From Pseudovirgaria hyperparasitica (taxonomy: Eukaryota > Ascomycota > Dothideomycetes > Acrospermales > Acrospermaceae), in NCBI RefSeq assembly GCF_010093815.1, contig NW_022985556.1, positions 886,782 through 950,781 of the forward strand: 64,000 nucleotides of DNA, given 5' to 3'. The stretch's first letter is position 1. Each line of letters starts with the position of its first letter. A program made the translations under genes and the position numbers. Positions 51,336-63,732 of the stretch are shown piece by piece. Below the pieces are notes generated by a model, which ran no database searches, had not been told where the DNA came from, and was given only the letters and a program-made list of their open reading frames with translations.

Positions 51336-51648
51336 TGTGGAAGGCCGCTCCTGCAGCCCCATATGTATGTGTCCCTGGCTCGATCACATGGCTCATTATA
51401 TATTTAAGGAGGGCGTTTTCCTTGGTCATTCTGCTCGGCACGCTTCCCCCATCACGAATATTCGATAATTCGATCTTTCCTTATGTTCATGGGCCTCTAT
51501 AGGTATTGATTATTAGGCTTAGCTATTGATAAATTGATTGAGAAGAACTCATAATACCTGGGAGAGATACTTGTGAGTTCGTCGCGACTACTATACTAAG
51601 AACACAGCCATTTATAAAAAGGGACATACGTGGCGATAGCTTATCATA
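51336..51648 (+). repeat. 5' LTR of element 2 (313 bp)
   Basis: Begins tgtggaaggccgctcctgca and ends near gcttatcata. It pairs with 62,318-62,630. It lacks about 60 bp that are present in the element 1 LTRs. Confidence 0.88.
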
Positions 51649-52152
51649 ATTTTAGAGGTCGTACCCGGACGGCGAACTTACAGGGGGAGATTAGGACTCC
51701 GAAACTAGCTCAGGGGAAGTATATGGCGTGCCTAATAAGGCAGTCTAGACTTACTAGATCGAAGCTACGAGTCCGGAAAACAGGGAGTCCGGAGTCGCTA
51801 GGGGCTAGCCTCTTAAAAGTAGCCGTAAAAAGCATGCGCATGCTAACACGGGTGATAGCGCGACTCGAAAATGTCTTAGGGGAATGGGATATAAAATAGG
51901 GCCAGATGAAGCAGTAAAGAAGAGTTTAAAAACGATAAATATAACCTGTTTAGTGCTACCATAGCTGTTATTCATAAATACGGCCACACGAGTACACCAC
52001 TTTAGGAACGCCTCACACGAAGATAATAACACAAGTAGGATACCGTGAACCTTATATCGATGAAGACGATAGTAATAGTTCACCTTATAAAGGGATTAAT
52101 CAACATGGAGAAGGGATAATGGGTGTTATAGGTAGACGCATTAGGCCAACCT

Positions 52153-52177
52153 TTAGTCAAGGCAATCCCTTGACTAA
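52153..52177. repeat. Short inverted repeat in element 2, gag side
   Basis: Arms ttagtcaagg and ccttgactaa with a 5-nt loop. The less mutated form shows the likely original TTAGTCAAGG. Confidence 0.75.
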
Positions 52178-54858
52178 TAACCTTACCCCTAGCGTCTCCA
52201 CTGGCACATCTACTGCTAGTAATGGTGCGATAGGAGCTTAAAACGACCTAGTAACTCGTAGAGAGATACTTAACTTCTTCGTAGCATTTGCGTAATAAGG
52301 AAGGATGGTACCTCTACCTACCCTAGCCCCCGAGCGCTTTAAAGGAATAAACATTACGGCCTTCCTTCGGAAGTACGAGGACATATATATAAACTACGAA
52401 GTTCCGCCTAATAAGAAGATAACCTCTCTACCGTTATACTGCGAGGACCATCTCCGTCCTACCATTAAAGGAATGGGTGGGTTTTAGAAACAGTAGTGGG
52501 CCACGCTACGTGAAGAATTATTAAAGGAATTCTCTCTATTTAACTCCGCCCTTAAGGAAGGCACCATCCACTTTATCCGAAAATACGTGGAAATGGTTAA
52601 AGTAGACCCATCCTACTCTCTCCCCATATACTACTCCCGGTATCGTGTTATCACGGAGAAACTTACGGCTAAAGGAAGCCTAAGCTCGTATTCGCGAACA
52701 GAGCTCTTCCTAGAAGGGCTGCCTAATAGTCTTAAGGCTCGGGCTATAGAGAAATGTCAACTCACGATGGAAGCACACAGTTACGACTAGGTAATTATCT
52801 ATGGCTTCGTATTACGAAAGGCCAGAGCACTTAAGGAACTGGCTCGTATTAATAAGCACTCAGCCGCATAAGAGCTGGCCACAGCCATATACTATAAATC
52901 AAAGATAGGGAGTAAGAAGACCAGCTTAGAAGAGTAGTCACATGAAGAAAGAAGAACTAATGAATTTAGCCACCCCTCTCTAGTCGAAGTACACGTCGCG
53001 CTAGGATCGGATAAGTTTAACGAGATGGTAGAGAGATTTAGTAAACTAGACCTTACGTTAATTAAGATGAAGTCCTACTTTGCCTCTAATCCCTTATTCT
53101 TATCCCTTAAGAAGTACGAACCTAAGCTACTTTCGGCTATTATTAACCAGTAGGCGCGAAGGCTAAATCTTTTAACACACCTCTAAGCACGAGGCATGCC
53201 CATAGAACCAACGCAAGTTTATCCATAGAATTATACATAGAATAGAGAATACGTCTCCACCCGAGACTCCTAAGGAGGCGTTATAGCCTAGGATAGGCCT
53301 CGAAGACCGATTGTATGCATTACGTGCGGAGGAGATCACCTAATATATAGATATCCGGAGATGGTAGGATACATTAGAGACGGATTACTAAATATTAACG
53401 GGGTGCGAGTGTTCCGAGGGCGTTTCGGGGCGAACGGAGAAGAAATCCCATTACTACCCTCCTTAGCAGGGCCATAAGCTACCCTATAAGCTATCCGGAA
53501 CTACGTAGTAACGGTTTAAAACGGCCCAAGCTAGTACGGAGGGGGAGTGAAGGTTTCTACGTCCATAGTAAACATTAACGCTTTATAGGGAGTGCTAGTA
53601 TATAGTATTAGTGTAAAACCTACGAAGGGTCCCTACCAGGCCTCGGCGGACAGCGATTCGGAAGAAGAAGTCACGTCGCCCGAGAGTAAGAAAGATAGAT
53701 ATATAGAATTCCACGAACGCTTCGACGTGGCTAGTAATAGATATATCCGCGAGGAGATGGCCCTAGAAGAGCCCGCTATACTTATAATATCTAGAAGGGG
53801 GATTACGAAGAGTATACCTAATCGTACTAAGGAAAGAAAGATCGCCCGTCTCCGCGGAATGCGTAAAGGGTAGTATATAAGGATTATCGAGGAATAGGAG
53901 GACGGCGAGAAGAGTGGCGACTAGGGAACGTCTAAATAAGAGCTAACGGCGCCTAAGGATAAGATGGATAAAGGGGATGGCCTAAATCCTAGTTAAAAGG
54001 CACGTATCTAAGGCGTTAAGCTTAATAACTATCTACGCGAGGGACAGCGGCTAAGCATAGAAGCTAGCGAAGCATGGCTGGTACGCGTTCTAGAGATAAC
54101 TATAAATATCACTATTAGCGAACTATTAAGCCTTAATGGCGACTTACGTCGTGCGGTGTTCGAGAAGGGCGCCCCCGACTTTATGGCTAGAGAGGTCCGC
54201 GAGGCTCAAGAGGAGAGAGCCGAGAAGAAAGGAAGAAATAACCATACCATGGCTCCCGAGATAAATAAACTTAACGTATTAGCACCCCTCTATGCCACGG
54301 GGACGGCCATCACGTAATAAGACATTAATTAGCTTAAAGAAGGGATAGTAAGGCTAGTAGCCGAGTGTCCGAGGTACCCCGTAGAAGTTAGTCCTAAAAG
54401 GGCGACTAGTATAGCACTATTCGATAGTAGCGCGCAGGTAAATGGCATTCGACTAGATGCTACGAGGCGTCTTAGGCTAGCGATATCTTCGCTTCTACTA
54501 TATATAAAGAACTCGAGTTTGGTTAGCGCTACTTAGCATAGCACTCTATTCGTGGGAATAGTGTGGTAATGCCCTATCCGCATAGGTCGGATCGTTACGG
54601 CCACTTCGATATTCGTATGCAGCGAACTTAATCATGACCTCATCCTAGGGGAGCCATATACTAGGCAGGCCTTACTTGCGGTGCAGAGGTTAGCCTCCGG
54701 GCAAGTACTCTTAATAGTCTACTCCGCATATAGATAAGAACGTATAACCTTCGAAACTAGTCTAGACGAGTATATTCTAGTCTTAGAGAAGGAGGGTAAC
54801 TCTATGGCTAGAGACTAACTATATAGCGGAGCATGTCGCTAGAAGCCGGAGTTAAGCC

Positions 54859-54895
54859 GGATTATTAGTTAAGGGCTGCCCTTAACTAATAATCC
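54859..54895. repeat. Perfect 17-bp hairpin in element 2, between protease- and RT-like parts
   Basis: Arms ggattattagttaaggg and exact complement, loop ctg. Same place as 26,400-26,436 in copy 1. Confidence 0.85.
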
Positions 54896-57800
54896 GCACT
54901 AAATGGGGTCCGGTAAACCCACTAACGAAGGGGATAGGATATATTTTTGTGCGGATATAGAAATGAGTCATATAGAGTTGCTTTCCGAGAAAATCCGGCC
55001 TGAAAATGTTACTCGGTTATCGAGAAAAGATGACTTAGCCGCCCTAGTTACGGCGGTAAGGTACGCTGCCTTCGCACATAAATAAGGCACGATAATAGAA
55101 TAGCTTATAGTAGGCTCCACCGGCCTCTAAAGACGGTATTCATCCGGGGTATCAAAGGGATTTAGTATAGCCACCATATATAAAAGAAAGGGAGTTAAAG
55201 TACACCCCGTGGATAACTCCGAAGCCCACCGAAAGGTCCCTAGGAATCTATTAGGGTATCTAGACTAGCGTAAACGAGTAATCGCACGGCAGGCACTTCT
55301 TCCGGCCGTCTACCTAGGCCTTAACGCGTTTAATAGGCTAATAGAGCCTCGAAGGGTAACTATCCCGCTAGGAACACGTCTAACGCCTCTACGCATAAGT
55401 TAGCTAAAGATTAGAATAGAGCTACGTCCCGCGGAACTTAAGTTACTATATATAATCTTATTACATCGCGAGGAAGCACTAGCATGGGAATTCTTACACC
55501 TTGGTAAATTTAACGAAGAGGTGGCACCTCCGCAGGAGATCCGAACGGTAGAACATAAGGCATGGCAGGCTAAGAACTTTAATATTCCTAGAGCCCTTCA
55601 TGGGAAGGTACTTACGATCCTAAAAGAGCGTCTTAATAGCGGAAGGCTCGAGCCCTATAGTAGTCCTTATTAAAACGCCTATTTTCTCGTGGAAAAGAAG
55701 AAGGAAGCTAATAAGGAACGAGATCATAGGTTAATCAATTCGGCGATAGAAATCAACCGAGTTACCATTCGTGATGCGGCCACGCCGCCCTCGTATAAAG
55801 AATTCTCGGAGTACTTCACGGGGATGGCCGTCTTAACGTTTACCGACTTCTTCTTAGGATATGATTAGATTCTATTGGCAGAGCATTACCGAGACTTAAC
55901 GGGGTTTATGACGCCCCTAGGATTGCTACGCGGGATAATATTACCTTAAGGGGCCACTAATTTAGTAGCTTAGTTCGTTAGGATCATGTTAACTATCATG
56001 CAAGAACACATCCCGGAGAGGGCTCTGCTATTCCTAGATAACTTAGGCATTAAAGGACCCACGACGAAATATAACTCTAAGAAGGCCCTGCCTAGAATTC
56101 GTAGGTATATCCTAGAACATTTAATTAACGTGGATAAGGTTCTCGCGGATATAGAGCGCGCCGGATGCGCCCTAAGTAGTAAGAAGACTTAGTAGTGTGT
56201 TAAAGCCGCCAACGTTATAGGATACGTCTACGGCATTAAAGGGAGGCGACCGAGTAATAAAAAGGTTACTACTATTAGGGACTGGAAACCCTGTAAAAAC
56301 ACGACGAATGTGCGAGCCTTCCTTGGCGTTTATATATATTTCCGGATATAGATCCCCGGGTACGCTGTTATCGCATCGCCACTATTTATACTATTAAAGA
56401 ATGAATCGGCCTAGTAGTGGATAGCCAAGGAGTAGACCTCGATGGACGCGCTAAAGATGGCTCTAACCACTGCTCCCGCACTAATAACGTTGCGGTACGG
56501 GATAGGTGCGGGAGACATAATCCTAGTAGTAGACTCTAGTAACGTTGGGTAGGGGGCTGCGTTAATATAGGAGAACGAGGATCGTAAACGTTAGCCATCG
56601 CGGTATAATAGAGGAATATGGTCAAAAGCTAAGAGAAACTACGATACCGTGAAACTGGAGTGCCGAGCCCTCCTCCACGCGTTATAGAAGTTCCGGTAAT
56701 ATCTCTATGGCACGCACTTTATTATAGAAACAGACACGAATACTCTAGTCGCTTAAATCAACCGCACCGTAACTAACTTGCTAGGGGCGCTCGTTACTAG
56801 ATAGCTCGCGTGGATTTAGCTATGGAACTTTATAGTTAGGCACGTACCTAGGAAGCGTAACGTAGTCGCCGATAGTATCTTACGGATGCACGAAGGAGAA
56901 GAACTACCAGACGTCCCTACCTTTAACCTAGACGAGTTCGTGGACATGGCTCTATGTATAGACGTGCTAGAGACGTCGTTAATTAAGCCTATTAGCGGGA
57001 GAGATTACACGATAGGGACACTCGACTATGCCGCTATTAAGTCTCCCTTAATAGATGAATATGGCGATAAATGGTAGAGGATTACGAAGTATCTTACTAT
57101 ACTCGAGAGGCTAACCGACCTAACCGACCGAGCGTATAAGGCCTTTATAACCGACTGCCTAAAGTTCCTCGTGTATGACTAAATACTCTAGCGGAGAGGA
57201 GATGGGCATCGCTAACACACACGAGTAATTAAGGATCCGAATACTAGGGCGCGCATAATCACTACCACTCACGACGAGATAGATTATAGAGGTAGCGAAG
57301 GGACCCTCGGAAGGATTAAGGATAAGTATTGGTGGGTAGGTATGCGTAGAGACGTGCGATAGCACGTGAAAACCTATAACGAATGTTAACGACGAAGTAA
57401 GCTCCTCGGAGGTCTTGATAAAGGGCTCTACTACATTATAACGCCTGTTCTTTAGTAAAGAATGCACTTGGACGTAACGGCACTACTACCTTCTATAGGG
57501 TATAGTAAAGTGGTATCCATACGAGAATAGCTAAGCGGATGGACTAAGGCGGAGGCATGTATGGCGGCCACGTCCATAGTCGTCGTAAAGTTCCTCTTTA
57601 AGAACGTGATCTATAGATATAGAATCATTCCTAAAATCACCTGTGATGGTGGTAGAGAAAATATAGGTGCCATAGAGGAGCTCCTCCGACTCTATAGAAT
57701 TTATTAGAAGGTTACGTCTGCGTATAATCCCCGAGCAAATGGGATTATCGAGAGAAGTTTTATACTACTCGCTAATGCTCTCGCGAAGATAACTAATGGC

Positions 57801-58860
57801 GGATTTAAGAACTGGCCCGACCACCTCCATACGGTCGTCTAGGCAGATAGAATAACGACACGTGCTAGCATAGGGTATAGTACCGCATACCTCGTGCTCG
57901 GCCATAAACCAATCATGCCTATCGAAGTCGAATTCGAGTCGCTCCGAATACTCCCTTAGGACGAGGTGCGATCGACGTCCGACTTACTCGCTCTTCGAGC
58001 TAGATAACTTAAGAGAAGATCCGAGGATCTTAAGGAGGCCTATGCCTACGCGACACGAACGCGTGAGGAATCGAGAGAGGCATAGAATAACGACCATCAC
58101 CTTCGTTAAGAGTCGTTACCAGTCGACACGATTATCCTCCTATACGACTCGCAGCGATAGAAGGATATAGAGCGGAAGCTAAGGTAGCATTAGAGGGGGC
58201 CATACAGAATCCAGTCCGTGTTTAATTATACTTATAAGCTCGCGGAGCTTCATGGAGCCATGCTTAGAGGGACGTTTCCTAGCCATAGGTTAAAGAAATA
58301 TTTCATAAGAAATACGAGTAACGAGAGTCACGACGAGCCCTCGCGACCACCAATCGGAAGAATTACCGAGGAAAATAAGGAGAGTGGCGATAAGGAAAAC
58401 TATTATAAATAACTCACGGAACACCTTGACGACGCCACACGAACCCGGGTGGAAGTGGTGATTCCTACTCCGCAAGGCTTCAATAGAGAGGAATATTTAC
58501 GTTTCCCTAGAATCGACATCTCCTTCTAGGGGACAGAAGTTTTTTTAAGGAGGGAAGGGATGCTTGTAAAAGTAGTCTTATGACGATGAACTCCATTATC
58601 GAAAGAGGATGATGAACCCTATCATTACTATAAAATAATAAAACCCATTATTAAAGCAAGCAATGCTCGAAAGAAGACATAATGGCGTTTACGCGAAATT
58701 CCACCTACCACACATTGAAACCGGTCGTGTAATCGAAGCCCACCCATCGAAGGCCCATTTTATTACTATAGAACGGGCCCCGTTAGGAACTAATAAGGAA
58801 GAAAAGAAGGAGAAGGTATAAGAGAAAAAGATACTTATAGGAAGTCTCATGAGGATGAGA

Positions 58861-58965
58861 ATATACCCGGTATCTATTCATTCATAGATTCCGCTATATA
58901 CCCGGTAGACACATTCATTCATAGATTTCCTATGTACCTAGTACATATTCATTCACAGATTCGAC
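58861..58965 (+). repeat. Tandem units of about 35 bp after the integrase-like part, element 2
   Basis: Three units: tatacccggtatctattcat, a variant with ggtagaca, and a variant with ctagtaca, each followed by a cattcatagatt-like tail. Confidence 0.75.
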
Positions 58966-61900
58966 ACGTATACGGGCCTACGGCCGTTGGCAAGGATCAT
59001 TTATAAAAATCACTATATACCCGGCATTCGAGGAGGCATAAAAAAGAGAACTCAAGATAGCATACAACTCTTCCCTCTTACACCTCTCTATACCTCCTTA
59101 ATCGACAAAACCTCCTCCTCCACTTCCGCCTCGCTTAAACCACCTCTCCTTAGAACGCAACTCGCCGATAGAACCAATAATAATAATGGCCCCGCCGAAG
59201 AAGAAAACGCCTACCCATAAAGAGTCATAAGATTGTTAAGCACTAATAAGATAGACGCGGTCCTAGTCAAGAGTCGTAAGTGCTAAAGCAGGGCCATCGA
59301 CGGCTATCGTGGTATCGAGGCCATCTACTACTCCGCACGGATAGGCTATAGAAGCTACGGAAATAAATAAGTCTACTATTAACCGAATTATCGCCATCTA
59401 GGACCCGTAAGAGCGATAGGACTATATTCTAGACACGTTTAATAATCTCCTTCACATCACTAGCCTCGTAGAATAGCTCTTAAGTAGTATAGTTAACCTC
59501 TTCTAGAAAGCAGGAGCCGTAATAGGGTATAGTAAGGCAAAGATTGACTCCTCTATTCCGAAAGAAGTCCACGAGATAATTCGTTGTGGAAGAGATACTA
59601 ACTCCCGCATCCTAAAAGCCAAAAATGCAATCCTATAAAACTAGCGAAAAGACCTCCCTAATGACGACGGCTAGTCACTCTAATCCGCCCTCGGACAGCT
59701 CTGGTAAATATAGAACTTTATGGAAAAGCTAGTAGCGCTCTCACGAGTGCGAACATGGGCGAGAGCGAGGAACTAGTTAAACGTATCTCTATAGTCCCGA
59801 ATCGGCCAGGGACAGAAGGGAAGGGGAATCAAGGTATATCTTTAGAGCTCTAATATCGATGCCGCCCTAGCTAGTAATAGTAACGAGGACGGCCTATCTC
59901 TCTAGTAACTCTCGAACTACCCTAGCCGATAAAATAAACTAACGTTCCATAATAAGACGGGACTTATTATCCCCGCCAGTTAATAGTCACGGATAAGTAG
60001 AATGGTTTATAGGCCCGTCGAACACTACCTGTAAATTAAAGAGATAAGTACATCGCCTCCGCCTTAGGCCTTACCGTCGCTAAAACTAGTATAGGTAACG
60101 CCCGCGGTAAAGTCCCCTCCACGAAGCACGCCTCCTAGTTCAGTAGCACGTTATCTCTTCGAAGCTAGTCGTCCGTTCGAAGTAAGTATTTCTCCTACTA
60201 CTACTAGTGAACGTCCCTTACCGGGCCATGCGAGAACGTCTTTAGTGCCCGTCACGGCCACGCCGATAAAACCCACTCGCGGACGTGCCTCATCTACCGG
60301 CCCTTAGTAATTACCAGGGGCGCCTACACGATAATCCCCGGTTATTCTTAGTTCGTACCCTAAGACGATGGCATCGGTCGAGGAAGAGGACGAGCCTAAG
60401 AAGTATTAATGCGCGCCTTTAGTAACGAAGACTTTTAAGGCAGCTATATTATTAAAGAAGAATTTCACGAGCATTAAGGGAATGGCCCTACTAGTGCGCT
60501 GGAAAGCGTAGATAGGTAACATGGCTATTCCGTATAAAGTCTACTATAAGCATTGCCAAGACGTGGCTAGAAAGAATGATATACTTATTAGCGTGTCCTA
60601 CTTAAACCTAGTGGCGAGACTTAAAATAGTATATGAGTTTAGAGATAACGTGGGGGCCCTTAAAGTTTATAAGGACCGCTATACCTGGTTCGCGAAGTAC
60701 GCGTGGCCACCTCATCCAATAGAGGCATTAGGTGTCTATCGTTACTAGGCCCTAGAGACCCCGAAGCAAGTTATTAATATTAAAACCATCCTTACTAGTA
60801 TCGCATTTATGATTCAGAAGGAGGATAGTAGGATAGGCAGGTAACTCTTCGACGAGTGGGAACGTACCAGAAGTATTAATATTAAAGGGCTCTTCGAGCC
60901 ACTTAAAAAGACGACCTCTATACTTAATAAGAGTATCCTAGAGCTCGCGAGGGATGAATTTAATATATACAAGTACCACCAGCGCATGTTTAATAAGAAA
61001 TCGAACTACGGCTGGCTACGAACTGTATACCACTCCTACATCTAATAGTTTATTAGGTAATGCCCACTTTACTAGCTCACCTATATTGCTCTTCGGCCCG
61101 ATCTTAACTACCATCTAATCTCGTACCCGTACTATGCGAAGTCCTAGGATAGGGGCGATAAGACGGGTTTTAAGCATCTCGATAACGCCATTAATCGAAT
61201 CCTCGATCCTAGCGATAGACACGGGTTTAATATAATCTAGGGAAGCATTAGTCTCGACGACGAACAAAGTAACGACTACACCATAATCGTTCCCCGCTTC
61301 TATAAGTTCTTAAACGAATGGTAGTCGAAGGCCAAGCTCCGCGAGGGGGTCAATTAAAACGGTATAATCACGGCTATTAACGATAAGATCTATAATGCGG
61401 ACGATAGGAAACGATTTGGTCCCTTCGTCCCGGTCCCCTGCCAGTCCCTTAAAGTACGCATCTCTAGCCTACTAATAATGTACGGCGCCTAGGGTCCCGT
61501 AAAGGGTGGAAGATGCACGATGCTTCCATGGTATATCGCGATTGGCCCTGATCACATGATAATGGAAGTGCCTGAAATGGGCATATAGGAACAACTCGCA
61601 GCAGCTCACAGGAATTTGACTCCGGGACCCACGTCTCCGTCGGGATTTTCCAATAAATACGGCGCGATTCCTTTTGCCTTCCTAGCCGCAGTTTAACTCC
61701 CGAGTTTTAACGCCGTTAGTAACGTATTAGTCGGCCGTAAAAGATAGGACAGCTAGGAGGTGAAAGAAGAGGTAGCTGCGTGGCTTAACGCAAGTCCTTA
61801 ATAACTTAAAGCCAAGGTAGACGCCTAGTTCAAGGAGGGCTCGAGGGTATTCGTGGAGACCTTTAAGAAAATAGTAAGGTAGGAAAGGCTGGTCTATGGG

Positions 61901-62138
61901 GATAGGTCGTTCTAGAAGGAATTTAATAAGGCGCGCGCCGCTAAGCGGCTAATTAATTTTAAGAAATTCGAGCCCGACGCGGGCCTAGATAACGTTAAAG
62001 AGAACTTCTACGGATAAGAGAGGCCTAACGAACTATCCGACGAGGAGGAATCTAACCTCTCTAAGATAAGCGACACGATTCTTTAGGAGCTGGCTCGCGA
62101 CCTCAAGTACTAAGATTAGGCGCCTGAAAACCTACCTA

Positions 62139-62171
62139 ATTATTAGTTAAGGGCTGCCCTTAACTAATAAT
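62139..62171. repeat. 15-bp hairpin just before the 3' LTR, element 2
   Basis: Arms attattagttaaggg and exact complement, loop ctg, about 150 bp upstream of the 3' LTR. Confidence 0.8.
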
Positions 62172-62317
62172 CCGGGCTAAGGTTTACCCGCGCCGAGAGG
62201 TTTACTAGGGGCGCATTTTATTCGTATTAAGGTCTTTCTTTTAGGCGTTCTTCACACGGTTTCTCACACGGTTACTATACTACTAAGGGTAGTAGTTCTA
62301 TAGGCCGGGGAGGTATA

Positions 62318-62630
62318 TGTGGAAGGCCGCTCCTACAGCCCTATATGTATGTGTCCCTGGCTCGATTACATGGCTCATTGTATATTTAAGGAGGGCGTTT
62401 TCCTTGGTCATTCTGCTCGGCACGCTTCCCCCATCACGAATATTTGACAATTCGACCTTTCCTTACGTTCATGGGCCTCTATGGGTATTAATTATTAGGC
62501 TTAGCTATTAATAAATTAATTGAGAAGAACTTATAATACCTAGGAGAGATACTTGTGAGTTCGTCGCGACTACTATACTAAGAACATAGCCATTTACAAA
62601 AAGGGACATACGTGGCGATGGCTCATTACA
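62318..62630 (+). repeat. 3' LTR of element 2 (313 bp)
   Basis: Full-length match to 51,336-51,648. It is preceded by the purine tract ggccggggaggta and followed by atag. Confidence 0.88.
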
Positions 62631-63467
62631 ATAGATACTAACTACTACGAAAAGGATAAGTCGGATACTCTAAACTAGTTCGATGAGTGCCTCGAATCAT
62701 CTTATGCGCTATTAGATATGGGTGAGAGTTCTATACTACTAGTAGTAGCTACGGATAAGATTATACCATCTCGGGTATTAAGTATAGACCCGCTCTAAGT
62801 AACCGCAGGAACGGTAAATGATAGTATGTATACATATAGTATAAATAAGTCTATTACTAACTTATTATCCCTAGTTATAGCTATCTTAACTAGTAGTCTA
62901 TCTACCCCGACCAATACTTAAATTAAAATAAAGTTAGATAGTGGCGGACGTTTAAGTCGGGTCTTTAACCTATATATAAAGAGTGTATACTTTTAAGAGA
63001 AGTCGGATATTAGTATATAGCTAGGGAACTATATAGACTACTACGAGGCCGAATAGATAATATAAGAGAGAATAAAAATAGTAACTAGAAATATAGAGGG
63101 AAGTGTCTAGTGGGAGAAAAGGTCATCAAAGGTAGTTCTAGATAAGGACACCTTTTAATAGATAAAGGATACCGCCTAAAGGTAGAAGAAAGGAAGGTCT
63201 ACTATATTTTATTATAGCTATATAGTCGGAGAGAGCTTAGAATAGTACCATTTAATTTAAGTTCCTAGTCTAATTAATTTTTAACCTCTACTCTCTATTA
63301 TATACTATCTTTCTAGTATTAAATTTAAAGACTATAATTAAATATACTAAAGATATAATTTAGAATAATAAGATATATAGAGTTATAGAGATACTTTAGA
63401 TAAAGATATTACTTTAGAAAAGAGACTTCTATTAAAATAGATAGAGTATATAGAGTAGATAGAGTAG
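62631..63467 (+). pseudogene. Degraded coding-like segment right of LTR element 2
   Basis: The plus-strand register is protein-like (DTNYYEKDKSD, SYALLDMGESSILLVVATDK, DSGGRLSRVFNLYIKSVYF) with many RIP-type stops. The product is not recognised. It probably belongs to the repeat into which element 2 inserted. Confidence 0.45.
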
Positions 63468-63732
63468 NNNNNNNNNNNNNNNNNNNNNNNNNNNNNNNNN
63501 NNNNNNNNNNNNNNNNNNNNNNNNNNNNNNNNNNNNNNNNNNNNNNNNNNNNNNNNNNNNNNNNNNNNNNNNNNNNNNNNNNNNNNNNNNNNNNNNNNNN
63601 NNNNNNNNNNNNNNNNNNNNNNNNNNNNNNNNNNNNNNNNNNNNNNNNNNNNNNNNNNNNNNNNNNNNNNNNNNNNNNNNNNNNNNNNNNNNNNNNNNNN
63701 NNNNNNNNNNNNNNNNNNNNNNNNNNNNNNNN
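63468..63732. other. Assembly gap (265 N)
   Basis: A run of N. The true length may differ from the number of N shown. Confidence 0.98.

Larger units (their letters stand above)
51336..62630 (+). mobile_element. Ty3/gypsy-type LTR retrotransposon, copy 2 (broken)
   Basis: An 11,295-bp element with 313-bp LTRs, flanked by a 4-bp direct repeat atag (51,332-51,335 and 62,631-62,634) that I take as the target-site duplication. Parts, positions approximate: leader 51.65-52.3 kb; gag-like 52.3-53.9; aspartic protease-like 54.4-54.8; reverse transcriptase 55.6-56.3; RNase H 56.5-56.9; integrase 57.3-58.2; unassigned coding-like region 58.5-62.2 kb. It is broken, with dozens of RIP-type interruptions at least, but keeps more CA/TG steps than copy 1, so it is younger or less exposed to RIP. 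Internal structure is otherwise collinear with copy 1. It was inserted into another degraded, coding-like repeat. Confidence 0.87.

Noticed and set aside
58861-59040. Regular short units considered as a CRISPR array
   Set aside because: The units are adjacent and degenerate with no unique spacers, and the DNA is a fungal retroelement interior.
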